From a virus: a stretch of DNA of 20,894 bases. Both the position numbers and the translations under genes were made by a program. The stretch is from the IMG/VR virus record IMGVR_UViG_3300030012_003827, positions 1-20,894 of that record. One strand, given 5' to 3'. The notes beneath the pieces are model-generated. The model saw only the letters and a program-made list of their open reading frames with translations, searched no databases and was not told the origin of the DNA. This document shows, one piece after another, positions 5,341 to 15,051 of this stretch (position 1 is the first letter of the stretch; each line of letters begins with the position of its first letter).

Positions 5341-8300
5341 GACTGTTGGCGAACTTCTTGTTCAGCTAGAGGTTGAGGGTATTGAGGGCGTTAAGGCATT
5401 AAAGAGTTCACTGCGCGGGCTTTCAAACGCTTCTAATGCAAGTGACAAGCAGTTAGAGCAGCTTGCAAAAGGTGTAAAAAAATTTGGGGGCGAGGGGAAA
5501 AGAAGCAGGGAGGTTATTGCTGGGCAAGTTGATGCATTAAAAAAGCTACGAACACAGGCAAATTTAGGCGGCGAGGCTTTTGAAAGCCTTACCAAAGATG
5601 TTATCAATTATGAGAGAAAGCTTGCTGCAGCTGACCTCCAAATAGACAAAACAACAGCAAAATTCAAAACATTTGCTCAAGTTGCAAATCAAATTCCAGC
5701 CAGAAGGCCAGATGCATTTGCTGGGCAAATTGGCAAATTAAATAAGGATCTTGGAGATTTATCGGTAACTAGCGATAAGTATTTGAATCTTCTTCGTCAA
5801 ATACAGGAAAGGAGCCAAGCTTTTTCTAGGGCTCAAGCTCGTCAAGCTGTTATAGGCAGGGCTCAAACAGCAGCGACAGGAGTAATTGATCCGAGAGTTG
5901 GTCAAATTGTAGTCAACAGAGAGCTACCAAATACAACGGCGGCATTGTCGTTAAGAATATCAGAGCTAAAGGAAAATCTTCAAAACTTAGATTTCACAAG
6001 TAATGAATATAGAGATACGCAAAGGGAAGTCCTTGCCATTGAAAAGCAGCTTACAGATATAGGCAAGCAACGTGTTGAGGCCATTAAAGGAGTAACAGCT
6101 CAACAACGTCGAGCAGAACAGCTAGCTGAGAGATCTAGGGGTCGCAAGCAACGCTTAATTGCAGGTCAAACTGCCACAAACGCTGAGTTTAATGCTGCAT
6201 TAGGTGCGCACATGGCTGCACCTGCCATGCCTGTGCAGAGGCTAAGTGATTTGTATCAATCAATTGGTCAAATCTCTGCTGCTGCTATGGCAAGAGATGT
6301 TGAGATGATGGGTAATAGTTATAGGAAAGTTGCGGCAGATATCAATATGGCTGCAAGAGCTGGGAATGGCAATATTTCCAGTCTCCAGAATCAAAGAGCA
6401 TCTTTTGTAAGGCTACGCAACGTTCTGGACCCGCTCAGCAAAGACTTCAGAGAGGTCACTAGGGAGATAGAAAAGTTAGATACGCGCTTAAGGAAGCTAG
6501 ATCGCAAACCTCGCATGGGAGGTGCGCAGATTGCTCAAGGAGCTGGTGCTATCGCTAGTGCTGGAATATTTGGTGGTGTTGAAGGACTGATTGGTTCTGC
6601 TGCTGGCTTTGCCCTAGGAGGCCCTCTTGGTGCTGTTGTTGGTGGTGGTATTGGAGCACAAGCAAACCAAATTAGAAAACAGCTAGGAGCGCTGGCAGAA
6701 TACACAACTCAGTTAAATCTTTCCAAGCAAACGCTTGCATTGGCTGCTAACGGACAGGAAGAATATAACAAGCTACTAGCGATTAGCAGGGAAATAAGTA
6801 ATGATTACGCGCTTGGCCTCAAAGAGACTATTGGTGGGTTCGCGCAGATTGCAGTTGCCGCCAGAGCTAATAATTTAAGCCTAGAAGAAACAGAGACTAT
6901 TTACAGAGGACTTGTCTCTTCTGGTGTTGCTTTTGGTAAAAGTCAGGAGGACATAAATGCAATTGTAAGGGCAACAGTTCAGGTCCTAAGTAAGGGTAAG
7001 CTGAGTGCAGAAGAGCTTTCAGGACAACTCGGCGAGCGCATGCCGGGTGCCGTAGCCAAGTTTGCCGAGGCAACAGGACGAACGCTCCCTGAACTTGCTG
7101 CTGCTCTTAAGGCAGGAGAAGTTTCAATCGATGATTTTGTAGATTTTTCGAAAAAGCAACTATTTGACTACGACAAAGTTGCAAAACTGATTGGAGATTC
7201 CCCAGAAAAAGCTGGCGCACGTTTAAAGCTGGCACTCGACGAGGCAGTAGAAAATTACGGTGGTTTCTTCCAAAGAGCAGGCGCAGGATTCCAGGATCTG
7301 TTCAAGAAAATAATTGATTTTGTTAACGACAACAAAACAGCAATTAGAAATATGGTAATTGATTTTATTATTCAAGCAGAAAAAATTAAAGAAGTATTTG
7401 CGGGGTTAGGCAGAGACATCGTCAATACCTTGGCTCCGCCGCTTAAGTTTGTAGTTGATATGTTTGGGCGAGGTGTTGACGCAATACATGGAGCAGTGAT
7501 GAGAGAGCGTGATCTTATGGCTGGAGGCTTTAACGCAGAGCAAGCCTTAAATAGAGCTGAAAGCGCTGCTCAAAACGTTACTCCAAATTTGAGTGTTGGC
7601 GGCTTTGAGATTCCAAATACTCAAAGGTTGCATCCAAGCTTCACAGGTAATGTTCAAGAAGCGTATAGAGTAGAACAGCAAAGTGCTTTAATTGCAGGAA
7701 GAAAGCTTCGAGAAGAAGCAGGAGGCAGCGTTGATTTTGATGCAATGAGGGAAGAGCTAGAAAAAATATTTGATTTCGAGGTTTTCAAGTATGGTGAATT
7801 TAAGTCAGGTCAAGGTAGTGGAGACTTAACTACACCACCAGGTGGAGCTGGTGGCGCTGGCATGAAAGATATAACCAAAGAACTTGCTGACGCAAAAATA
7901 GCAAGAATCAATCTAGATAAAGACGCGATAATTGGAGTCAGAGAGCAGATCGAGCTCGAGGCAGATTTGTCAAGAAAGGCTGCACAACAGTTACCAACGC
8001 AAAAGCAAAGAGTTGAGCTTGCAGAAATCAACAAAAGAGAGACTGAACAGTTAGCTGCTCTTGAAGAGCGTATTAAAGAGTCTGGCAAGGCAATGGCTGA
8101 AAAGTTGATAGAAAGAATGAATGCATCCCAGTCGTTAAATCGCAATCTTCAGGATTCTCTTGCAAAGCGCAAGCTAGAACTCGGCCTGATAACACAAGAA
8201 GAATTCAACCAGCTCGAAATTGCAAGAGAGCGTCAACGCCTTGAGGCATTACGTGACCCTGATAAAGGAGGCATCACAGATTCTCAAATAGAAGAGCAGA

Positions 8301-9046
8301 TGGATATGTTCAAAAAGGTATTGAACCAAACGCCTATCGATAAATTCATTAAGAGTGCCAAAGACAGCTTAAATGATCTACACACAGTTGCAGTGAATAT
8401 CTCGCAAGGCATCGGCAATGCAGTTGGCAATGCAATGACAAGCGGCATTATGGGGTTAATAGAAGGCACCAAGACAGCGAAGGAAGTATTCGCTGATTTC
8501 TTGAAGAGTGTTGGTCGGATCTTGGCGCAAGAAGGCGCAAAGATGATTGCCACTTACATTGCTATTGGTGTAGCAAAAATATTTGCTGGGTTGGGTAGCG
8601 CTACAGCCGGAGGAGGTTCTAGTGTCGAAACAATAACGTCTAAATACGGTTCTTTTGGCGCAGAGGGGGCTGCAAAAGCTGCTGGATCCTTGCCTCCCTT
8701 GCCTAAAGCAAACGGTGGTCCAGTAGAAGCTGGTCGTCCTTACATGGTTGGAGAGCGTGGACCTGAGATGTTTATCCCAGGTTCAAACGGTGGAATTATG
8801 CGTAATGAGGACATGCGGCGCATGATGGGACGGTCTCCTGCAGGCGCTGGTGTACATCAGATGAATTTTACGTTTGAGACTACTAATATTGGTGGAACAG
8901 AGTTTGTGAGCCGTGAGCAGCTTGAGCAGGCAATGGTTGTTACTCGTCGTCAAGCAACCAATGATGGTGCAAAAAGAGGTATGAGCATGACGTTAGATAA
9001 AATGCAGAACAGCCCACGCACTCGATCCAGAGTAGGTATTAGCTAA
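5333..9046 (+). CDS. Tape measure protein
   Basis: The protein has 1237 residues. It acts as the ruler and scaffold for the tail and is expected to enter the host envelope at DNA ejection. The N-terminal third is helical and charged, fitting coiled coil. Residues about 393-446 are a Gly/Ala-rich hydrophobic stretch (GAIASAGIFGG, AGFALGGPLGAVVGGGIGA). Residues about 462-700 match the tape measure N-terminal domain, with LALAANGQEEYNKLL, SLEETETIYRGLVSSG, LSAEELSGQLGERMPGAV and FDYDKVAKLI. Near 1021-1087 is a lambda gpH-like C-terminal part (ISQGIGNAVGNAMTSGIMGL, FADFLKSVGRILAQEGAKMI). Near 1127-1146 is the usual GGPVEAGRPYMVGERGPEMF. At about 0.15 nm per residue the tail would be near 185 nm (inference). 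GAAGGAAA precedes the start. Confidence 0.93.
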   Translation: MAKTVGELLVQLEVEGIEGVKALKSSLRGLSNASNASDKQLEQLAKGVKKFGGEGKRSREVIAGQVDALKKLRTQANLGGEAFESLTKDVINYERKLAAADLQIDKTTAKFKTFAQVANQIPARRPDAFAGQIGKLNKDLGDLSVTSDKYLNLLRQIQERSQAFSRAQARQAVIGRAQTAATGVIDPRVGQIVVNRELPNTTAALSLRISELKENLQNLDFTSNEYRDTQREVLAIEKQLTDIGKQRVEAIKGVTAQQRRAEQLAERSRGRKQRLIAGQTATNAEFNAALGAHMAAPAMPVQRLSDLYQSIGQISAAAMARDVEMMGNSYRKVAADINMAARAGNGNISSLQNQRASFVRLRNVLDPLSKDFREVTREIEKLDTRLRKLDRKPRMGGAQIAQGAGAIASAGIFGGVEGLIGSAAGFALGGPLGAVVGGGIGAQANQIRKQLGALAEYTTQLNLSKQTLALAANGQEEYNKLLAISREISNDYALGLKETIGGFAQIAVAARANNLSLEETETIYRGLVSSGVAFGKSQEDINAIVRATVQVLSKGKLSAEELSGQLGERMPGAVAKFAEATGRTLPELAAALKAGEVSIDDFVDFSKKQLFDYDKVAKLIGDSPEKAGARLKLALDEAVENYGGFFQRAGAGFQDLFKKIIDFVNDNKTAIRNMVIDFIIQAEKIKEVFAGLGRDIVNTLAPPLKFVVDMFGRGVDAIHGAVMRERDLMAGGFNAEQALNRAESAAQNVTPNLSVGGFEIPNTQRLHPSFTGNVQEAYRVEQQSALIAGRKLREEAGGSVDFDAMREELEKIFDFEVFKYGEFKSGQGSGDLTTPPGGAGGAGMKDITKELADAKIARINLDKDAIIGVREQIELEADLSRKAAQQLPTQKQRVELAEINKRETEQLAALEERIKESGKAMAEKLIERMNASQSLNRNLQDSLAKRKLELGLITQEEFNQLEIARERQRLEALRDPDKGGITDSQIEEQMDMFKKVLNQTPIDKFIKSAKDSLNDLHTVAVNISQGIGNAVGNAMTSGIMGLIEGTKTAKEVFADFLKSVGRILAQEGAKMIATYIAIGVAKIFAGLGSATAGGGSSVETITSKYGSFGAEGAAKAAGSLPPLPKANGGPVEAGRPYMVGERGPEMFIPGSNGGIMRNEDMRRMMGRSPAGAGVHQMNFTFETTNIGGTEFVSREQLEQAMVVTRRQATNDGAKRGMSMTLDKMQNSPRTRSRVGIS

Positions 9047-9462
9047 TGGCTACAGCAAGTTTCCCTGACATGAAGCCAACATCCCGTCGATTTAGGATGG
9101 GTGACATTCCAAGCACTACATATACATCTTTATCTGGTGCTGTATTTAGACGCGCTTACGGCAACAAGAAGACTGGCTATACGCTGGATCTTACGTTTGA
9201 AAATATTTCAGATGTTGTGGAGTTGAAAGCTGACTCTGGAACTACTCTTGAAATTTTGAATCATTACGAATCAGTCAATGGAACTTTTAAAAGTTTTACT
9301 TTAACGAACAAAACATTTGCAGGCATGGGGGCTTCAGTTAGAGGGCACATCCAAGCACCAAGTAATGTCAAGTGGAGATACGCCAGCCCACCTGAAGTTA
9401 GAGCGGTATATAGGGATATAAGCACTGTAACTGTAAAACTTCTTGGGGAAATTGAAGCATGA
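9046..9462 (+). CDS. Minor tail protein (lambda gpM position)
   Basis: The protein has 138 residues. It begins FPDMKPTSRRFRMGDIPSTTY, has a central beta part (YGNKKTGYTLDLTFENISD) and ends with WRYASPPEVRAVYRDISTVTVKL. The 'Y G N K ... L x L x F x N I' and 'V x W R Y x x P P E V' patterns are typical of short minor tail proteins encoded after the tape measure. It overlaps the tape measure stop by one base (TAATG) and the next gene by four (ATGA). It probably links tape measure or tube to the tip complex. The exact family is not certain. Confidence 0.6.
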   Translation: MATASFPDMKPTSRRFRMGDIPSTTYTSLSGAVFRRAYGNKKTGYTLDLTFENISDVVELKADSGTTLEILNHYESVNGTFKSFTLTNKTFAGMGASVRGHIQAPSNVKWRYASPPEVRAVYRDISTVTVKLLGEIEA

Positions 9463-9905
9463 GCAGTGTAATTCGCATAATGCAGGCATTTGCATTAGTT
9501 GATGCAAAGGGCAATAGTCATACTTATCAAAACTATTTCGTCAACCTTCCAGATTTTGCGCCTTTCCAAGTAGACGGCAGTGTATCAACTCTCGGTGGCG
9601 ACAATTCTCAGATTAAAGTGTTATTTCCTGCAACTAAATATGCAATTCGCCTTGTGGAAAAGGGAGACGGTAACAGAAAAAGTCAGCTTACACTTACAAC
9701 TAATTTCATAACAGAAAGTGAACAACTTGGAGCTTTAATTTCTCAAGAGATTTACGTAGGTATTGGCGCAAGTTTTAGTGAAAGCACTGTTGAATTACGT
9801 TTTAACACTGCAGTCGATGCAGTCGCTTCTAATTTTCCAGCGCAGAGGTTGAATGAAGAAAACGTTGGCATTTTGCCTCTGGATTCCGCTTTGTCATTGC
9901 GATGA
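9459..9905 (+). CDS. Minor tail protein (lambda gpL position)
   Basis: The protein has 148 residues, all beta in appearance, with ATKYAIRLVEKGDGNRKSQL, a helix around SEQLGALISQEI, and a closing GILPLDSALSLR. The short leucine-serine-arginine end is common in tail-tip proteins at this position. There is no Cys-rich C-terminal segment of the kind expected for the iron-sulfur domain of lambda gpL, so only the position and the size agree. GGGGAA lies upstream of its ATG, and its stop overlaps the next ATG (ATGA). Confidence 0.55.
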   Translation: MSSVIRIMQAFALVDAKGNSHTYQNYFVNLPDFAPFQVDGSVSTLGGDNSQIKVLFPATKYAIRLVEKGDGNRKSQLTLTTNFITESEQLGALISQEIYVGIGASFSESTVELRFNTAVDAVASNFPAQRLNEENVGILPLDSALSLR

Positions 9906-10276
9906 ATGACCTTATTGGTCTGCAGTATCAGTGGGGTGCGTCTTTTGCTGATGGCAGTGGCTACACAGACTGCTTCCAGCTCGTATGCGAAATTCGCAAG
10001 CGCTTAGGCCTGAGTGATTACTCTAAGAAGTTTGAGTGGGCTTACGACTCCTACACCCAAGAAACATTCAAACCAATTCGTCTTGCGAAGTGGTTACTTC
10101 AGACCGGAAGACGACTTACACTGCCGGAGCATGGAGCGGTAGCTTTGCTGGCTGATCCAACAAGCCCAGCTTTAGGTAGCGTTGTTGATGGCAGTGTCAT
10201 CTTGATTGCGCCTGGCAAACGTGTTATTCGCATTCCACTGCCGCGTGTGTCTGCTTACTACTTCTGGATTGACTGA
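9902..10276 (+). CDS. NlpC/P60-like tail-tip protein (lambda gpK position), probably inactive
   Basis: The protein has 124 residues. The start (LIGLQYQWGASFADGSGYTDCFQLVCEIRKRLGL) fits the NlpC/P60 pattern, with the nucleophile at Cys24 in TDCF. The second half (GAVALLADP, then LGSVVDGSVILIAPGKRVIRIPL) aligns by eye with the family strand pair that normally carries the catalytic His as H-x-G, but here the position is Ala90 before LG. The only His (77) is in LPEHGAV, before the usual GD-V strand. Family enzymes cut peptidoglycan during tail entry; this one may be structural only. It is shorter than lambda gpK. It overlaps both neighbours (ATGA and TGATG). Confidence 0.7.
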   Translation: MNDLIGLQYQWGASFADGSGYTDCFQLVCEIRKRLGLSDYSKKFEWAYDSYTQETFKPIRLAKWLLQTGRRLTLPEHGAVALLADPTSPALGSVVDGSVILIAPGKRVIRIPLPRVSAYYFWID

Positions 10277-13200
10277 TGCGTAAGCTTCTTCCCTACGAGC
10301 ACCAGCTAATCGAAGCGCTAGGTGTGACAAAAGAAGAGTACCTAAATTTTGTTGCGATACAGCAGGACTATAAAGATCCAAAGGTTGGCACAGCGCTTGA
10401 TGTTAGGGCTCAAGATCCTGGCACTATTGCTCTTGTACTGACAATTGTGGGCACCTTATTTCAGGTTGGTGCAGCACTTCTCGCTCCTAAGCCTGAAATT
10501 CCTGATGGAGGAAGAAGGAAAAATAGACAGCAAAGATTTGCACCAAGCTTTGGTTTTAACAGCGCACAGGATCTTGCTAAATACGGAGACCCTGTAAATC
10601 TTATTTACACTAACAACAATGATAATCCTCTTGGCAGTGTAAGAGCAAATGGTTCTTTAGTTTGGTCTCAGATTGAGAATTTCGGCTCCTCTCAGTTCAT
10701 GCAGCTTATGCTTGTCATTGGAGCATCAAAGCTTAAGAGAGTTGACTTTGACTCAATTGCGTTTGGTCAAAAAGACTTATCGAATTTTGACAAAGGTAGC
10801 TTTTATGTTTTTTCAAAGCTTAATGGCGAACCTGGAGTTCCAAAGTTTAATGAATTAAGGGCTGGGCATGAAAAAAACACATTCTTTCCTGAGCGCCTTA
10901 CCCCAGATGATGGTGCAGACAAGCGACCTGCGTGTCTAATTGCCTTTCATGGCGATAAAAAAGAGGGATTCAGCCAGGCATATACGCCAACAGCATCAAC
11001 CAGTCTTGGAGTGTTTGATGTCGTTCCAATTAATGTAAATGTATTAACTAGAGACTCAGATGGCGACGAGGAAGAGTCAAACATTTTAATAAAACTAAGC
11101 AGCTTTGGGCAGGACGGTACATGGAAAAATAATGCCAATGGTGGGATCTTTCAGGTAAACGATCAAATTGAATTGGTATTCACAAAAACCAGTGGAAAAA
11201 AATCTGAGATAATTCAGCAAGACGAGGATCCAGGGGAAACCGCAATTGATATGCGCCGTCAAATGGTTGAGTCGTTAGATTTTAGTAGCACTTACATGCT
11301 TGGTTCTGCAAAGTTTAGATTTGAAACTTACGGCGGCAACGGGAATAGAAACATTGAGAATGGAGACGTAGAAGTTCGTTTTAAATGCATTGAATCAGGA
11401 GCAGCCCCAGCCAGTTTATACAATACAACTGAGCCAAAACAAGATGACAAGAAATTGAAGAGAGAAATCGAGAATGCAATTCATATTCTCGAAAATAATC
11501 CAAAACCAGAGAAATTAATTCCAGATGTAGACAATCACCCATTAAGCGATGAAGGCAACTTTACAGACCCTTTTGCTGTAACCAGTCCTGCCAACCCCTT
11601 CATTAATATCAAATACAATGACAAAGAAACTGTTTCATGGACTCCAAAACTTAACCTTGTAGATGACGATGGAAAAAAAATTGAAGGTGGTGAACTTGAG
11701 CTAGCTTCAAAGAGTCAAAGAATTGATCGGGCTGGATCAATTGCTTACTCAAAAGAGCTAAAGATAGACTTGCAAGAAGATGTTTTAATTGATGTTAGCA
11801 AGGTAAGGAAGACATTTAGGAAGCGAAAAAAAGCACTTAAAAAACTAATCGAGGCGATAAACAATTGCGATTATGATGGTCAAGATTTAGTCCATGGCAA
11901 CAATGGCTACTTAGAAGGACTCAATCCTTTGGGTGGAGAGGCAAGTGGCCAAGCACTATTTCATAGCAATAGAACTATTGACAATAATGTTACTGGAAAT
12001 GGTTATACTGTTAAGTACGATGCATATAATAAAAAAATAATGGGAAATCGCGGGGACGGAGGCAGAGGAGAGTTTGGTGGCGTTTGGTATACATTCATAT
12101 ACATTGACCGAAACAGGAACTGGCATTATTTTAATTTTAATGGAGTATTCAATAACGATGAAGAAGCCGACATATTTCCCGAAGATCCAAAAATGATAAA
12201 AAGACGAGAAAAAGTTGAAAACAAAAAAGAAGACATTAAAAATGCAGAGGTAAGAAAAAATGACTTAGAAAAACAAAAAACAAAGATCAAAAGTGATGCT
12301 ATTGCCTCAAACTCTCCTAGCGACAAGCAAGGGATATTGAATGCAGACACGCAACTTTTGGAAAGTGTCTACGACGACATCAAGGCTTTTAATGTTGAGC
12401 TAACAAAACGTCAGAATAAACTCAACAACCGCATAATAAGAAATTTTGGCATCATGCATCAGCTAGCAATTGATGTAATCGATGACGACATTGAATATAT
12501 CGATACTATTTTGGAACAACTGCCCAGCGTCGACCAAAAAGACAAGGAGGGAGCAAAAGCACTGAGGACGGCGATGAATAAAATAATCAATGAAAAACGC
12601 TCTGACTTAAAAGAATTTAAAAAGATTTATGAAGACTGGAACGAATACAGGAAAAGTTTTGACAATACGTTTTTCTCGAAATGCTTGGTGAAAGCGGAAA
12701 AAGCCTCATACGAGACACTAAGTGAAATTGATACTATTAACTTTTCACTAAAAGTAAAACTTTTTAGGCGAATATCGGGACGGCAAAAAAAATACGGCGA
12801 GAAAAAAATTAAGAAATATAGCTCGTCTGACAATGGCGTGAAAAGCCGTATGGTATTTTTCCGAATGTACTACAAAAAGCAAGGAGAGGTTGATTTCGCG
12901 CCTGTTGGAATTGTTTTTGCAGTCAGACGAGGCAGTGAATCTGACTTTTACACGCAAATTAGATTTAAAGGATCAAACGGAACAGAGCAGCAGCCACGTA
13001 GCAAGTGGTCTTTTGAGTTTCGACCTGTTTACGATCCTAGTTCGGAATTTAAATCTGGCCGTACGTTTACTCAATACGCTTTTCTTGAAGACACTAGTGA
13101 AGAGCCTAAGATATTTGATATCGATAGCCAAATTAAAGTGTCTTGGTCTGGCAGATATGTCAATGCCAGCGAATTGATTGGGTATTTCCCGGATGAGGAC

Positions 13201-14592
13201 GAAAGAGGGCCCGTTGACACTAACGAGTGGGACATGTTCTCAGTCAACTCTGACACCAATATTCAATTTAGCCACGAAGGAGGTCCTGAGATCACGTTGA
13301 CTGCCGTAACAGAACAGCAGTTTGCACGAAATAATTTTATTCTTGATAAGTATAGTGATTTGACAATGATGGCTGTTGGTGTTTACGCCAATCGCGGATT
13401 ACAAGATTTACGCAGCGTGAGCGCTTTAGTCAGAAAGGGCAAGAACTGCAAAAAAATCAATGTTTCCAACAAGACAATATCAGACAACGTAAATTCTTCA
13501 AGTTTTGCGCCAGATATATTTGTAGATACATTGTTAGATGACATTAACGGCGTAGGCAACTATGTAAATGAGTCAAACATTGATATTGACAGTCTTGCTT
13601 TGGCTAAGAAGTTTTGTACAAACAATAATCTACCAAGGCAGGAGAGCGGTGCAGATAAAGTTACTATGTTTATGGATGGGATTATTGCTGATGCGGGATC
13701 ATGGCGGGAATTTTGGATTAATGCAGCACCTTTCAGCCTGCTTGAGTTGGCACGAAAGAATGGCAAGGACACGCTCGTCCCTGCGCTTCCAGTGAATAAA
13801 AGTGGCAAGGCTTGTCTTGACGACGGGACGCCGATAGAAGTCGAGGTGTCGGCACTTTTCACTAGTGGCAACATCCTTGAAGGCTCTTATAAAGAAGAAT
13901 TTTTAAGTTATGGGGCAAACACCGAGGATCTAATTGCATCTGTTGTCTACAGAGAGTTTAGAGAGCAGGAAGTCTTTAACAAAAATAGAACCGTAGACGT
14001 AAGGCTCAAGGGTGTTGACGACAGAGCTGTTAGGGAGACCTTTGACTTAAGTCAGTTTGTTACGCAACGAGAGCAAGCAATAATGTTTGCAAAACTGTTG
14101 TGCAATCAACGCAGACAGGTAAGAAAAGGTATTGAGTTCAAAACATTGCCTTCAGAGGCAGGTTTAGAGCCTGGTTCTTTTATCTATGTAGATGTTGGTC
14201 TAAAAACTTGGGATAAGTACTCCTCTGGAATTGTGATGGAAAACGGTGAATTAAATTCACCGTTGAACGATCATCAAGATGTTGGGACTGCAAACTTTAA
14301 TTTCTTGCTATACCAGCCTTTGACCGGAGAAGTAGAAAGCAAAGCTTCTGTCTCTGTCACAACCTCTTCAGGCAAGTTAAGCACAGCCTCTAGCCTGACG
14401 GATTACAAAGGCTGGATGTTTGTTATGGGCAACGAAAAGCCAAACAAACGAGTTTTCAGGGTTACTGAACTTGAAATTGAGGGGGACGGCGAGCTGAGCG
14501 TTAAAGCAGTTGAGTACCCTTGTTTTGAGTCAAGCGGAAAAATACGAGCAGAAATAGCTGACTTTCGTAGCGACAAGTTTGAGGTAAGCTAA
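10276..14592 (+). CDS. Tip attachment / central tail-tip protein, lambda gpJ-like
   Basis: The protein has 1438 residues. Residues about 50-72 form a hydrophobic helix (GTIALVLTIVGTLFQVGAALLA). Residues about 88-190 carry the hub-like segment of cyanobacterial J-type proteins (FGFNSAQDLAKYGDPVNLIY, SLVWSQIENFGSSQFMQLML). Residues about 640-850 are Lys/Glu/Asp-rich and coiled-coil-like. Residues about 1214-1279 fit a Phage-tail_3-type module (DLIASVVYREFREQEVF, LSQFVTQREQAIMFAKLLCN), followed by a beta-rich end (YKGWMFVMGNEKPNKRVFRV, AVEYPCFESSGKI). It would form the tail tip and touch the receptor or anchor fibres. The middle is visibly A-rich compared with the head genes. It overlaps the NlpC-like gene by one base (TGATG). 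Confidence 0.85.
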   Translation: MRKLLPYEHQLIEALGVTKEEYLNFVAIQQDYKDPKVGTALDVRAQDPGTIALVLTIVGTLFQVGAALLAPKPEIPDGGRRKNRQQRFAPSFGFNSAQDLAKYGDPVNLIYTNNNDNPLGSVRANGSLVWSQIENFGSSQFMQLMLVIGASKLKRVDFDSIAFGQKDLSNFDKGSFYVFSKLNGEPGVPKFNELRAGHEKNTFFPERLTPDDGADKRPACLIAFHGDKKEGFSQAYTPTASTSLGVFDVVPINVNVLTRDSDGDEEESNILIKLSSFGQDGTWKNNANGGIFQVNDQIELVFTKTSGKKSEIIQQDEDPGETAIDMRRQMVESLDFSSTYMLGSAKFRFETYGGNGNRNIENGDVEVRFKCIESGAAPASLYNTTEPKQDDKKLKREIENAIHILENNPKPEKLIPDVDNHPLSDEGNFTDPFAVTSPANPFINIKYNDKETVSWTPKLNLVDDDGKKIEGGELELASKSQRIDRAGSIAYSKELKIDLQEDVLIDVSKVRKTFRKRKKALKKLIEAINNCDYDGQDLVHGNNGYLEGLNPLGGEASGQALFHSNRTIDNNVTGNGYTVKYDAYNKKIMGNRGDGGRGEFGGVWYTFIYIDRNRNWHYFNFNGVFNNDEEADIFPEDPKMIKRREKVENKKEDIKNAEVRKNDLEKQKTKIKSDAIASNSPSDKQGILNADTQLLESVYDDIKAFNVELTKRQNKLNNRIIRNFGIMHQLAIDVIDDDIEYIDTILEQLPSVDQKDKEGAKALRTAMNKIINEKRSDLKEFKKIYEDWNEYRKSFDNTFFSKCLVKAEKASYETLSEIDTINFSLKVKLFRRISGRQKKYGEKKIKKYSSSDNGVKSRMVFFRMYYKKQGEVDFAPVGIVFAVRRGSESDFYTQIRFKGSNGTEQQPRSKWSFEFRPVYDPSSEFKSGRTFTQYAFLEDTSEEPKIFDIDSQIKVSWSGRYVNASELIGYFPDEDERGPVDTNEWDMFSVNSDTNIQFSHEGGPEITLTAVTEQQFARNNFILDKYSDLTMMAVGVYANRGLQDLRSVSALVRKGKNCKKINVSNKTISDNVNSSSFAPDIFVDTLLDDINGVGNYVNESNIDIDSLALAKKFCTNNNLPRQESGADKVTMFMDGIIADAGSWREFWINAAPFSLLELARKNGKDTLVPALPVNKSGKACLDDGTPIEVEVSALFTSGNILEGSYKEEFLSYGANTEDLIASVVYREFREQEVFNKNRTVDVRLKGVDDRAVRETFDLSQFVTQREQAIMFAKLLCNQRRQVRKGIEFKTLPSEAGLEPGSFIYVDVGLKTWDKYSSGIVMENGELNSPLNDHQDVGTANFNFLLYQPLTGEVESKASVSVTTSSGKLSTASSLTDYKGWMFVMGNEKPNKRVFRVTELEIEGDGELSVKAVEYPCFESSGKIRAEIADFRSDKFEVS
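14242..14264. repeat. 23-bp inverted repeat with perfect 10-bp arms inside the tip gene
   Basis: AACGGTGAAT, spacer TAA and ATTCACCGTT are perfectly complementary. The repeat codes for NGELNSPL near the C-terminal end of the tip protein. No T-run follows. It could be a protein binding site or an RNA hairpin. Confidence 0.5.
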
Positions 14593-14619
14593 GATAACAG
14601 CAATGTTCAGGCCAAGCCA

Positions 14620-15051
14620 ATGGGATTTTTCACTGGCCGCACTGGCTCAGTTGTTTTCAACGGCAAGCCTGTAGCAAAAATTCGGGACTGGTCTCTTGAA
14701 ACAACAGTAGAGCTGATCAGCACTAACACTATTGATAGTGGCGTCAATACATTCGTACCAGGCTCTAAAGGAGCAACGGGTAGTGCGACATTACTGTATT
14801 ACAAGCTGGAATCTGGAGAAAGTACATCATTGACTGAATTCACGGCCTTGCTGGCAAAAATAATGAAAACCAGCGTCATCACTACAAGTGACAGAGTCTC
14901 TCTTGAGCTAAACGTAGGTGGAGGCAGTGCCGACGATATTAAATTTAACGCTTACATTACTTCCGCCAGCGTATCTGTTAGCACTGGCGAGTTAAGTGTA
15001 GTCCCTATTAATTTTACAGTTGACGGTGAATTTACTGAAGTAATCAGCTAA
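14620..15051 (+). CDS. Tail-tube-like structural protein downstream of the tip gene
   Basis: The protein has 143 residues and is beta-rich. It reads FFTGRTGSVVFNGKPVAKIRDWSLETT, then ELISTNTIDSG, then GSATLLYY, then an acidic loop and DIKFNAYITSASVSVSTGEL. This is the strand order of single-domain tail tube proteins: VxxIxxW, a threonine-rich strand, GxxGSA and an AYITSxSxSxxxGE-type pair. A second tube-like subunit after the J gene might form tail decorations, a tip collar or a fibre adaptor. A 27-base gap precedes it with no clear Shine-Dalgarno. It overlaps the next gene by one base (TAATG). Confidence 0.65.
   Translation: MGFFTGRTGSVVFNGKPVAKIRDWSLETTVELISTNTIDSGVNTFVPGSKGATGSATLLYYKLESGESTSLTEFTALLAKIMKTSVITTSDRVSLELNVGGGSADDIKFNAYITSASVSVSTGELSVVPINFTVDGEFTEVIS

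Noticed and set aside
14603-14674. Out-of-frame ATG upstream of the 143-residue gene
   Set aside because: It opens only 23 codons and overlaps a well-supported structural gene; no ribosome binding site.
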